From: Acidimicrobiales bacterium
GTDB taxonomy: Bacteria > Actinomycetota > Acidimicrobiia > Acidimicrobiales > SHLQ01
Assembly: GCA_013002375.1 (NCBI GenBank)
Contig: JABDJW010000273.1
Location: 1 to 9,395 of the forward strand
Direction of reading: 5' to 3'
Length of the DNA stretch: 9,395 nucleotides
Part shown: piece by piece, positions 1 to 5,361 of the stretch
Numbering within the stretch: the first letter of the stretch is position 1
Layout: every line of letters starts with the position of its first letter
Notes under the pieces: model-generated
Seen by the model: the letters and a program-made list of their open reading frames with translations, nothing else
The model's database searches: none
Told to the model about the DNA's origin: nothing
Made by a program: the position numbers and the translations under genes

Positions 1-264
1 CCCCCCGCTCCGGCACCGTCACCGAGTCCGTCCCCGGCACCGGCACCGGCGCCGTCACCCAGTCCGGCGCCGTCACCGAGTCCGTCCCCGGCACCTTCCC
101 CCAGTCCGTCTCCGGCACCGGCACCCAATGCCGCGCCGTCGGCCCCGATCATTCCGTTCCCCATCCCGGCCTTCGCTCCCGTGGCGCCATCGTTCAAGGC
201 GCCACCGATTCTGGCCGACCGGATCAACATCAATCTGGCCACCGCGTACGGCCTGGTCGGCTAA
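1..264 (+). CDS. Pro/Ser/Ala-rich protein, C-terminal part (5' end outside window)
   Basis: The plus-strand frame starting at base 1 is open to a TAA at 262-264 and gives 87 residues with no start in the window. About the first 45 residues are an alternating (Ala/Ser)-Pro tract of PAPSPSPSPAP type. A more ordinary tail rich in Pro, Ile, Phe and Ala follows, ending DRININ...TAYGLVG. The DNA of the tract is an imperfect 54-bp (18-codon) tandem repeat: the block starting at base 16 recurs at base 70. Such tracts are known as extended, rigid linkers in exported or cell-wall-spanning actinobacterial proteins, so an envelope location is an inference. I recognise no domain. The stop lies 10 nt before the exporter ATPase start, so read-through transcription into that pair is possible. 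The function is unknown because the N-terminal body is missing. Confidence 0.6.
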   Translation, partial: PPAPAPSPSPSPAPAPAPSPSPAPSPSPSPAPSPSPSPAPAPNAAPSAPIIPFPIPAFAPVAPSFKAPPILADRININLATAYGLVG

Positions 265-274
265 CGGCCAAACC

Positions 275-1330
275 ATGGATCGGGCGCTGGAAACCTCCGA
301 ACTCAGCCGAACCTTTGGCGAGAAGCCGGCCGTCGACGGGCTGACGATGTACGCCGAGCGCGGCGAGGTCTTGGCCCTGCTGGGACCGAACGGCGCCGGC
401 AAGACGACGACCGTTCGCTTGCTCAACGGCGTGCTGGCCCCGACGGCCGGATCGTCAGACGTACTCGGCTTCGACCCCAGCACCCAAGGCGACGAGCTTC
501 GGCGCCACACCGGCGTTCTCACCGAGAACGCGGGCCTCGACGACCGGCTCACCGCTCGAGAGAACCTCGAGTTGGCGGCCTTGATGCGAGGGTTCAGCGC
601 CGACATCGCCCGAGCCCGCGTGACCGAATTGCTCCGCCACTTCGGGATGCTCGACGCGGCCGAGTTCCAGACCCAGGGCTTCTCGACCGGCCAGCGCAAG
701 CGGATCGCGCTGGCTCGGGCCCTGCTGCATGACCCCGAGGTGCTGTTCCTCGACGAGCCGACCTCCGGGCTCGATCCCAAGGGCACCCGCGACGTCGTCG
801 ACCTGATCGGATGGCTCGCCCGTGAACAAGGGCGGACGATCGTGTTGTGCACCCACTTCCTGGGTGAGGCCGATCGACTGGCCGACCGGCTGGCCTTCCT
901 CGATCGCGGTCGCCCCCGCGCCTTCGGTCGCCCGGCCGATCTGGCCCGCGAGCTCTGGCCCGGCCTGGGCGCCGAGATCGATCTGGGCCGACCGGCCGAT
1001 ACGGCCGAAGCCGCGACGATCAAGACGGTGACCGGCATCACCAGCGTGACCCCGACCGACTTCGGCGCGACCGTGACGATCGAGCACCGGAGTCAGCTGC
1101 CCGAGCTGCACCGTGCCCTGGTCGAGGCCGCGGTCGACGTCTTCGGTGTCACCCCCAAGCCGCCGACACTGGAAGACCTGTACTTCGCGCTCGAGCAACG
1201 GATCACCGCCGATCCGGACTTCACTCTTCTTGCTTCGCCAGCTGCCGCAGGCGAAGAACCAGCCGGCGCAGGCGAAGAACCAGCCGGCGCAGGCGAAGAC
1301 CCAGCCGAGCGGCTGACGGTGCGGCCATGA
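275..1330 (+). CDS. ABC-2 type exporter, ATP-binding subunit
   Basis: This 351-aa protein is the ATPase of a NatA/CcmA-like ABC exporter, expected on the cytoplasmic face of the membrane with the permease encoded next. Visible motifs are Walker A GPNGAGKT (37-44), a Q-loop region with Glu84 where Gln is commonly found, signature FSTGQ (136-140), Walker B VLFLDEP (156-162), D-loop SGLD (164-167) and switch His194. Residues after about 220 form the small C-terminal domain usual for this class. The last 25 or so residues are a low-complexity AGAGEEP repeat encoded by three 21-bp tandem copies. The ATG at 275 was chosen because homology begins there; the frame is open upstream but overlaps the Pro-rich gene. 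No clear Shine-Dalgarno is seen. The gene overlaps the permease start by 4 nt (ATGA), which implies translational coupling. Substrate unknown. Confidence 0.93.
   Translation: MDRALETSELSRTFGEKPAVDGLTMYAERGEVLALLGPNGAGKTTTVRLLNGVLAPTAGSSDVLGFDPSTQGDELRRHTGVLTENAGLDDRLTARENLELAALMRGFSADIARARVTELLRHFGMLDAAEFQTQGFSTGQRKRIALARALLHDPEVLFLDEPTSGLDPKGTRDVVDLIGWLAREQGRTIVLCTHFLGEADRLADRLAFLDRGRPRAFGRPADLARELWPGLGAEIDLGRPADTAEAATIKTVTGITSVTPTDFGATVTIEHRSQLPELHRALVEAAVDVFGVTPKPPTLEDLYFALEQRITADPDFTLLASPAAAGEEPAGAGEEPAGAGEDPAERLTVRP
1247..1309 (+). repeat. Three tandem 21-bp repeats inside the exporter ATPase 3' end
   Basis: Copies lie at 1247-1267, 1268-1288 and 1289-1309. The first two are identical and the third differs at three or four bases. 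Each encodes seven residues (AGEEPAG in the reading frame), so copy-number change would keep the frame. Just upstream, CTTCGCC (1233-1239) and GGCGAAG (1250-1256) are inverted and could form a hairpin. The repeat core resembles the minus-strand sense of the 35-bp repeats upstream of proC (GCCGCAGGC followed by AA and CCAG), so a common origin is possible but unproven. Confidence 0.85.
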
Positions 1331-2214
1331 CCGCTCCCCTGCAAGAGCGCACGACCGAGCTCGAGCCGGTGGCCCACTCGTCCTTCGGCTCGGTGCCGCC
1401 ACCGACGAAGACCGACAGCTGGACTGCGATCAAGGCGGTGGTCCGGCGCGACATCACCGCCATCGCGCGCAGCAAGGCCATCACCCTGCCGATGATCATG
1501 GTCCCGACCCTGCTGTTGGTCATCCTGCCCCTGGTCGTCGGATTGGCCGCCCGGATGCGCACCAGCGGCATCGGCGACCTCTTGGCCGACTTCCCGCCCG
1601 AGTTGGTCGACCCGATCGTGTCGCGGCCGCCCGAAGAACAACTGCTGTTGCTGGTGAACGGCTACCTGCTGGCGCCGCTGTTCTTGATCGTCCCGCTGAT
1701 GGTCTCGGCCGTGATTGCCGCCGACGCGTTCGCCGGCGAGAAGGAGCGCCGAACCTTGGAATCGCTCCTGCACCTGCCGGTGAGCGACCGCGACCTCTAC
1801 GTCGGCAAGCTGCTCTCGGCCTACCTGCCGGCCCTCGCGGTCTCGTGGATCGGCTTCCTGGCCTTCTCGTTGGTGGCCAACGCGGTCGGGTGGCCGGTGA
1901 TGCACCGGATCTTCGTGCCCACGCCGCTCTGGCTCATCATGATTCTGTGGGTCGCGCCGGCGGTCGCCGGCTTGGGCCTCGGGATCATGGTTCGGGTCTC
2001 GGCCCGGTCGAACAGCACCCAGGAAGCGAACCAACTCGGCGGCGCCGTCATTCTCCCCTTGATCTTCGTGGTCGTCGGACAGGCCACCGGCCTTTTGCTC
2101 GTCGGACCCAAGCTGGCTTTCCTGGTCGGTTGCGTCGTGTGGGTCGTGGCACTGTGGCTGAACATCCGCGGCGCGAAGCGGTTCACCCGCGACCGCATGG
2201 CGGCCCAGGCCTGA
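1327..2214 (+). CDS. ABC-2 type exporter, membrane permease subunit
   Basis: This 295-aa integral membrane protein is the partner of the ATPase just upstream. Hydrophobic stretches at about residues 53-75, 106-134, 162-188, 198-222, 237-259 and 263-281 fit six transmembrane segments. Between the second and third is GEKERRTLESLL (137-148), a cytoplasmic coupling element typical of ABC-2/NatB-type permeases. A polar N-terminal tail of about 35 residues precedes the first helix, and a basic cap (RGAKRFTRDR) ends the protein. The ATG at 1327 overlaps the ATPase TGA. The pair looks complete: one ATPase and one half-size permease that would dimerise. The substrate cannot be read from the sequence; lipids, drugs or peptides are all handled by this class. 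Confidence 0.9.
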   Translation: MTAPLQERTTELEPVAHSSFGSVPPPTKTDSWTAIKAVVRRDITAIARSKAITLPMIMVPTLLLVILPLVVGLAARMRTSGIGDLLADFPPELVDPIVSRPPEEQLLLLVNGYLLAPLFLIVPLMVSAVIAADAFAGEKERRTLESLLHLPVSDRDLYVGKLLSAYLPALAVSWIGFLAFSLVANAVGWPVMHRIFVPTPLWLIMILWVAPAVAGLGLGIMVRVSARSNSTQEANQLGGAVILPLIFVVVGQATGLLLVGPKLAFLVGCVVWVVALWLNIRGAKRFTRDRMAAQA

Positions 2215-2245
2215 GCGGCCGGGAGCGGGGAACCAGGCCTGAGCG
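2205..2245. repeat. 13-bp direct repeat at the permease 3' end
   Basis: CCAGGCCTGAGCG occurs at 2205-2217, spanning the permease stop codon, and again at 2233-2245, just before the stop of the convergent small gene. The copies start 28 bp apart, so this is not a codon duplication. No intrinsic terminator with a T-run is visible in this 32-bp convergent gap. Confidence 0.6.
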
Positions 2246-2246
2246 C

Positions 2247-2336
2247 TTACCGGCTGAGGACGAAGAACTGCAGCAACGCCGCACCGAGAATCAACAGCAG
2301 CAGCGCAGCCATGACCAGTGTGGTTCCGGGTCGCAT
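2247..2336 (-). CDS. 29-aa single-pass membrane peptide
   Basis: A very short gene reading MRPGTTLVMA, then a hydrophobic Ala/Leu/Ile run to about residue 26, and ending VLSR. It is one transmembrane helix with a positive residue at each end and almost no soluble part. The start is supported by GGAG at 2346-2343 with a 6-nt spacer before the ATG. It begins 14 nt after the stop of the SAM-hydrolase-family gene on the same strand, so the two are probably co-transcribed. A good ribosome site, a length that ends cleanly and classic helix composition argue that it is real, but no homology can be shown here. Function unknown; a small membrane anchor or regulator is a guess. Confidence 0.6.
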   Translation of the reverse strand: MRPGTTLVMAALLLLILGAALLQFFVLSR

Positions 2337-2350
2337 CGGTTTCTCCAGCG

Positions 2351-3220
2351 CTAGGACGAGGGTTTGGATCGGAGTTCGACCGGTGAGGTGACGGTCGGTG
2401 GAGCCGGCGAAGCCAGCGGTTCCAGTGTGACCGCCGTTCCGGCCTCGATGCCCAACTCGGCGGCGACGGAGCCGCGGTCGAGAGCGAGGGCCAACACGCC
2501 GTAGGAATCGACGATGAGGCCGACCACGCCGGGGCCGACATCGGCGAAGGACGCGACCCGCTGCGCCGGCCGTTCGCCACCGTCCCAGCGAAGCATGAAA
2601 TGGGACCCGTGCTGATCGAGATCGTCGGGCCCCACGTTGAGCTGGGCGTTGCCGAACCGATCGACCCACAAGATGCTGACCTCGTGGCGGCCATCCTCGA
2701 ACATGGCGATCGGCAACACGCCCGGTTGCAGGCCGCCGGCCTCGATCGGCGTACCGACATCGGTGAGTGTGGCTCCGAGGCAGAGCTGCGCGGCGACCGG
2801 GGCATAGATGTCGCGGGCCGCATCGAGCGTGGGGCCGGCAGCCGGCAGGTGCATCTCGGTGTTGTCGAGTTCGACGACCGCAGTTGCGCCGCCCACCAAC
2901 GCGACCGCCGGCGCGAACAGCCCGTTGTCGGGACCGACCAGGATCGATGCCCCGTCGCCGACCTCGATCGCGACGTGGCGTCGATCGCCACCGGCGGCAG
3001 GATCGACTGCGCCGAGCACGACGCCTTGATGCAGGTACTGCGCGGCCCGGGCCAAGGCCAGTGCGCCGGCTCGGATGTCGTGCGGTGCGATGTCGTGGGT
3101 GATGTCGATCACTGTCACGCCGGGCGCCATCGTGCGAAGGACCGACTTCACGACGGCCACGTATTCGTCGGTCAGCCCATAGTCGGAGAGGAACGAGATC
3201 GTGTCGAAGCGAGTGGCCAT
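2351..3220 (-). CDS. SAM hydroxide adenosyltransferase (DUF62 / SAM hydrolase) family protein
   Basis: This 289-aa protein is the full length of the family that cleaves S-adenosylmethionine to adenosine and methionine with water, related to the fluorinase and chlorinase. N-terminal marks are FLSDYG (10-15), ITHDIAPHDIRAGA (40-53), VDP...DRR (72-81) and VGPDNGL (95-101). C-terminal marks are DRFGN (187-191) and SYGVLALA (239-246). Asp73 and Arg80 keep the seven-residue spacing of the Asp and Arg in the known Asp-Arg-His triad. The loop that is usually TFHGRD reads TLDAARD (131-137), so the usual His is absent. A TACACT box lies 9 nt before the ATG, implying an almost leaderless mRNA. The gene follows the HTH gene by 46 nt and precedes the 29-aa peptide. 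Family is certain; exact chemistry is not. Confidence 0.88.
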   Translation of the reverse strand: MATRFDTISFLSDYGLTDEYVAVVKSVLRTMAPGVTVIDITHDIAPHDIRAGALALARAAQYLHQGVVLGAVDPAAGGDRRHVAIEVGDGASILVGPDNGLFAPAVALVGGATAVVELDNTEMHLPAAGPTLDAARDIYAPVAAQLCLGATLTDVGTPIEAGGLQPGVLPIAMFEDGRHEVSILWVDRFGNAQLNVGPDDLDQHGSHFMLRWDGGERPAQRVASFADVGPGVVGLIVDSYGVLALALDRGSVAAELGIEAGTAVTLEPLASPAPPTVTSPVELRSKPSS

Positions 3221-3229
3221 GCGCCGCTC

Positions 3230-3235
3230 AGTGTA
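3230..3235 (-). promoter_or_regulatory. Candidate -10 box (TACACT) of the SAM-hydrolase-family gene
   Basis: Read on the minus strand, TACACT ends 9 nt before the ATG at 3220. A start point 6-7 nt after the box would leave a leader of only about 2-3 nt. No Shine-Dalgarno lies in the gap, which fits. No convincing -35 is visible. Confidence 0.4.
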
Positions 3236-3266
3236 GGCAGCGCAGGTCGCGCCGCCGACGGTGGAT

Positions 3267-3461
3267 CTAGCCGGCCTCGGTGTATCGAGACGCGATGTAC
3301 GCGTCGACGTCGTCCTCGGTGATTCGGTACGACTTGCCGACCCGAACCGCGGCGAGATCGCCGGCTTTGATGAGCCGGTAGACGGTCATGGTTGAGACCC
3401 GCATCAGGTTTGCGACTTCGGCCACGGTCAGAAACCGCGAGCGATTTTCACGTTGCGCCAT
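3267..3461 (-). CDS. Small excisionase/MerR-type helix-turn-helix DNA-binding protein
   Basis: This 64-aa protein is a lone winged HTH domain. FLTVAEVANLMRVS (10-23) is the first helix and turn, TMTVYRLIKAGDL (24-36) the recognition helix, AVRVGKSYRI (38-47) the wing, and TEDDVDAYI (48-56) the last helix. The fold matches the SinI/BldC-like 'excisionase family' regulators of actinobacteria. A close relative, Rv0500A, sits beside proC in mycobacteria, and this one also lies directly after proC, so it is a chromosomal regulator and not a phage excisionase. The ATG at 3461 has a GGGAG at a spacing of 9 nt. The 33-aa ribosomal protein bS22, which follows Rv0500A in mycobacteria, is not found here. 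Target genes unknown. Confidence 0.85.
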   Translation of the reverse strand: MAQRENRSRFLTVAEVANLMRVSTMTVYRLIKAGDLAAVRVGKSYRITEDDVDAYIASRYTEAG

Positions 3462-3542
3462 TACTCAGGACTCCCTCGACTCCGCGCTGCGGCGCCACCT
3501 TAGGGACCGGTTCAGACGCGCGCCAAAAGTAGCTCCATATTT

Positions 3543-3561
3543 GTTCGCGACCAGGGCGAAC
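3543..3561. other. Hairpin just after proC
   Basis: GTTCGC (3543-3548) and GCGAAC (3556-3561) form a perfect 6-bp stem with a 7-nt loop, 6 nt past the proC stop on the minus strand. The minus-strand sequence that follows is AAATATGG, not a T-run, so it is not a classical intrinsic terminator. It may still slow polymerase or protect the 3' end. The rest of the gap to the HTH gene (3462-3542) shows nothing firm except a weak TACTTT box on the minus strand (3531-3526). Confidence 0.35.
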
Positions 3562-3567
3562 GGACCC

Positions 3568-4359
3568 TCAGGCCCGCCCGAGCTCGACCGATCGAGCGGT
3601 CGCCGCGGCCACGACATCGGCCACCAGTGCCCGAAAATCGGCCTGCTCGAACACCGCCAAACCGGCTGCCGTCGTGCCGTTCGGCGACGTGACGTTGATG
3701 CGCAACTGCTCGGCCGATTCGTCGCTCTCAGCCAGCAAGGCGCCGGCCCCGAAGATGGTCTGGCGAGCCAGCCGATCGGCGACGGTGGGCTCGAGCCCCT
3801 GGGCGATGCCGGCCGCGGCGAGCGCCTCCGCCAACAGAAACACGTAGGCGGGCCCGGAACCGGACAGGCCGGTGACGGCATCGAGGTCGGCTTCGTCGAC
3901 GGTGACGACTTCGCCGACGGCGGACAGGATCTCGGCCGCCCACTCGACGTCGCGGGAGCCGGCGTTCGAGCCAGGGGCGATCGCGGCCGCTCCGGCTCCG
4001 ATCATGGCCGGCGTGTTGGGCATCGCCCGCACGACGACCGCATCGGCGCCGGCATGAGCTTCCAGGGTGGCGATGGTGACGCCGGCCGCGATCGACAACA
4101 CTCGCCCGATACCGATGGCGGCGAGCTGATCGAGCACGACGGGAACGATCGCCGGTTTGACCGCGACGATGGCATCGACGTTGGCGACTGGTTCGGCCGC
4201 CGTCGAGACGCCGGAGTTCGCGGTGGCGACCGCGACCCGACGCGCGTCGTCGGGTTCGATCACTGCGAGGTCGGTGGCTGGCGCCCAGCCGTTGGCGATC
4301 AAGCCGCCGAGCAGCGCCTCGCCCATCTTGCCGCCACCGATGATCTGCAATCGCGTCAT
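3568..4359 (-). CDS. proC: Pyrroline-5-carboxylate reductase
   Basis: This 263-aa cytosolic enzyme makes L-proline from pyrroline-5-carboxylate with NAD(P)H (EC 1.5.1.2). The N-terminal Rossmann domain carries IIGGGKMGEAL (6-16) and AVKP (66-69). The RAMPNTPA segment is at 111-118. The C-terminal dimerisation and substrate domain has the family signature DAVTGLSGSGPAYVF (160-174) and VTSPNGTTAAGLAVFE (223-238), where the more usual VTSPGGTT has Asn for Gly. Length is normal. The ATG at 4359 was chosen because family homology starts at its second residue; the frame is open to 4491, but that extension translates the intergenic repeats. A TAGCCT box 7 nt upstream and no Shine-Dalgarno suggest a leaderless transcript. 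The HTH gene follows on the same strand. Confidence 0.96.
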   Translation of the reverse strand: MTRLQIIGGGKMGEALLGGLIANGWAPATDLAVIEPDDARRVAVATANSGVSTAAEPVANVDAIVAVKPAIVPVVLDQLAAIGIGRVLSIAAGVTIATLEAHAGADAVVVRAMPNTPAMIGAGAAAIAPGSNAGSRDVEWAAEILSAVGEVVTVDEADLDAVTGLSGSGPAYVFLLAEALAAAGIAQGLEPTVADRLARQTIFGAGALLAESDESAEQLRINVTSPNGTTAAGLAVFEQADFRALVADVVAAATARSVELGRA

Positions 4360-4366
4360 ACCACCG

Positions 4367-4372
4367 AGGCTA
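4367..4372 (-). promoter_or_regulatory. Candidate -10 box (TAGCCT) of proC, leaderless start
   Basis: On the minus strand TAGCCT is followed by 7 nt and then the proC ATG, the spacing expected if transcription starts at or next to the start codon. The 35-bp repeat array begins 18 bp further upstream, so it occupies the -35 and upstream region. Confidence 0.4.
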
Positions 4373-4390
4373 CTGGCGTGGTCTTCGGGG

Positions 4391-4490
4391 TTTGGCCTGC
4401 GGCGACGTTCGCCCCGGCCACTGGCTTTGGCCTGCGGCGGCGTTCGCCCTCGCCACTGGCTTTGGCCTGCGGCGGGCAATGCCCCAGCCA
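4391..4490. repeat. Tandem ~35-bp intergenic repeat upstream of proC
   Basis: Two full units at 4391-4425 and 4426-4460 begin TTTGGCCTGCGGCG and differ at only a few bases. A third, partial unit begins at 4461 and diverges after about 15 bp. The array is non-coding in any supported gene; reading it as an N-terminal extension of proC gives low-complexity protein unlike that family. Its minus-strand core (GCCGCAGGCCAAA, then CCAG) resembles the 21-bp repeats in the exporter ATPase. The origin and role are unknown; it may affect the proC promoter it abuts. Confidence 0.75.
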
Positions 4491-4497
4491 CGCCCCA

Positions 4498-4576
4498 GGG
4501 TCAGGTCTACGTTGGACGTTGCGATACCCGCTTTGGCCCCGTCGTGCTCACGCAACATCCAACAAAGACCTGACCC
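4498..4576. repeat. Inverted-repeat element with GGGTCAGGTCT ends (REPIN/MITE-like)
   Basis: The arms at 4498-4523 and 4551-4576 are 26 nt each and match at 23 positions, separated by a 27-nt loop. The outer ends read GGGTCAGGTCT and AGACCTGACCC. In minus-strand RNA two of the three mismatches become G-U pairs, so the fold is better kept in the proC-sense transcript. The layout and end sequence resemble small non-autonomous elements mobilised by IS200-like REP-associated transposases; that link is from general knowledge and no transposase is present here. No target-site duplication was identified. Confidence 0.6.
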
Positions 4577-4582
4577 CTCAAC

Positions 4583-4720
4583 GCTCTCTGTCAACCTGTG
4601 GCGGCACCCTGGCGTCGGAGGGGCGGAGCCCCGGGAGGTTCAGTGAGCCCGGGTGGCACGAACGGAAAGTCCGCACTTCCCCGATCGGACCCCTACTCGA
4701 CCACCCGGGCTCAAGAGAGC
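4583..4720. ncRNA. Possible structured RNA: three-way-junction fold, strand unknown
   Basis: Nested complementary segments fit a closed junction. P1 pairs GCTCTCT (4583-4589) with AGAGAGC (4714-4720). P2 pairs AACCT (4593-4597) with AGGTT (4636-4640) and contains a GGGGC/GCCCC hairpin (4620-4632). P3 is a perfect 13-bp stem (4644-4656 with 4701-4713) that directly abuts P1 and could stack on it. Inside P3, TCCG (4670-4673) can pair with CGGA on either side (4663-4666 or 4686-4689). High GC makes chance stems likely, and I match it to no known RNA family. It lies upstream of proC and downstream of ybjN, both on the minus strand. Confidence 0.3.
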
Positions 4721-4758
4721 ACGGTACAGCATGAAAGTTATCGAGAACAACCCAAGGT

Positions 4759-4775
4759 CCATCGTTGGTCGATGG
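4759..4775 (-). terminator. Small hairpin directly after ybjN
   Basis: CCATCG (4759-4764) and CGATGG (4770-4775) form a 6-bp stem with a 5-nt loop, starting 2 nt after the ybjN stop on the minus strand. The following minus-strand sequence is mixed (GGTTGTTCTCG region), not a clean U-run, so it would be at best a weak or factor-dependent terminator. Confidence 0.3.
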
Positions 4776-4777
4776 GC

Positions 4778-5266
4778 TCAGGCGGAGGCGTCGGGGGCCG
4801 GCGGCGGCGTGAAGTGGGAGCCGAAACCGAGGCGCAATGCGGTCCGGAAACTCTGCTCGACCCAGGCGTACAGCGAGCCGAGCATGCGATCGAGGTCGAC
4901 CTCGGTCAGCGTGTGTACGGGGTGCTGCCCGGTGATGTAGATCGCATCCTCGGGCCCGATGTTGAACGATCCGCCGTACATCGTGCGGTTCCGTCGCAGC
5001 AGATGGGCATAGAACTGGCCGTGGTTCTCCAAGGGTGCCGGCAGATAGTACGAGTCGAAGCTGAGCGTGCGCTGCCCCAGGGTGAACAGCGCGCTGAAGA
5101 ATTCGCGTTCCTCGCCCCGCAACCGCACGTACCAGCGGCGGTCGTGGGTGGTGTCGCGCTCGACCGAGGCCACCGCGGGATTGTCGACCTGCTCGCGCTC
5201 GAGCCACCCGACCAACAATGCCTCGGCCACGTCGAGTTGTTCGGGGGTCGCGGGCGGGTGCTCCAT
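4778..5266 (-). CDS. YbjN-domain protein
   Basis: This 162-aa cytosolic protein belongs to the YbjN family, whose fold resembles type III secretion chaperones and whose biochemical role is not settled. Visible features are an N-terminal helix (8-26), strand-forming RWYVRLRG (44-51), and the conserved core with YYLPAP.EN (73-81), FYAHLLRRN (85-93) and FNIGPEDAIYITG (101-113), then a helix (123-145) and a Pro-rich tail. The gene lies 95 nt after mshA on the same strand. Mycobacteria have the same pair (Rv0486 mshA, Rv0487 YbjN), which supports both calls. The ATG at 5266 is the first plausible start; no Shine-Dalgarno is clear. No catalytic residues are recognisable, so I infer no enzyme activity. 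Confidence 0.85.
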   Translation of the reverse strand: MEHPPATPEQLDVAEALLVGWLEREQVDNPAVASVERDTTHDRRWYVRLRGEEREFFSALFTLGQRTLSFDSYYLPAPLENHGQFYAHLLRRNRTMYGGSFNIGPEDAIYITGQHPVHTLTEVDLDRMLGSLYAWVEQSFRTALRLGFGSHFTPPPAPDASA

Positions 5267-5301
5267 CGGGCCAGTGCTACTACACCGCGACGCCCACTCC
5301 C

Positions 5302-5350
5302 GAACTGGTTGGCGCTCAGTAGCTCACACCCACTCCAAGCCAACCAGTTC
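5302..5350. other. Perfect 12-bp dyad between mshA and ybjN
   Basis: GAACTGGTTGGC (5302-5313) and GCCAACCAGTTC (5339-5350) are exact inverse complements with a 25-nt loop. CCCACTCC occurs in the loop (5329-5336) and again just outside the left arm (5293-5300). The dyad starts 11 nt after the mshA stop and ends 35 nt before the ybjN start on the minus strand. No T-run follows on either strand, so it is an intergenic stem, a processing site or a partial terminator, not a classical one. Confidence 0.5.
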
Positions 5351-5361
5351 ACTGTGCGGCT

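Noticed and set aside
1093..2991. Long minus-strand frame (632 codons) across the exporter permease
   Set aside because: It crosses the ABC ATPase end, the whole permease and part of the SAM-hydrolase gene in another frame. Its product is Arg/Gln/Asp-rich low-complexity text typical of antisense reading in high-GC DNA.
4391..4490. CRISPR array
   Set aside because: The units are directly adjacent with no unique spacers, there are fewer than three full copies, and no cas gene is present.
4360..4491. Upstream in-frame ATG for proC at 4491
   Set aside because: The added 44 residues translate the 35-bp repeats; family homology begins at the ATG at 4359, which has a leaderless-type promoter.
4498..4512. 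GGTCAGGTC, resembling the conserved loop of SRP 4.5S RNA
   Set aside because: The GGAAGGAAGCAGCC part that defines the SRP loop is absent, and the segment is one arm of an inverted repeat.
4657..4680. GGAAAGTCCG followed by ACTTCC, resembling a conserved region of RNase P RNA
   Set aside because: RNase P RNA needs some 350-400 nt and its other conserved regions. The adjoining sequence is ybjN coding DNA within 100 nt, and the match is explained by a small CGGA/TCCG hairpin.
3388..4734. Long plus-strand frame (448 codons) antisense to proC
   Set aside because: It mirrors proC and runs through the intergenic repeats, with Asp/Gly/Arg-biased composition and no motif, while proC is unmistakable on the other strand.
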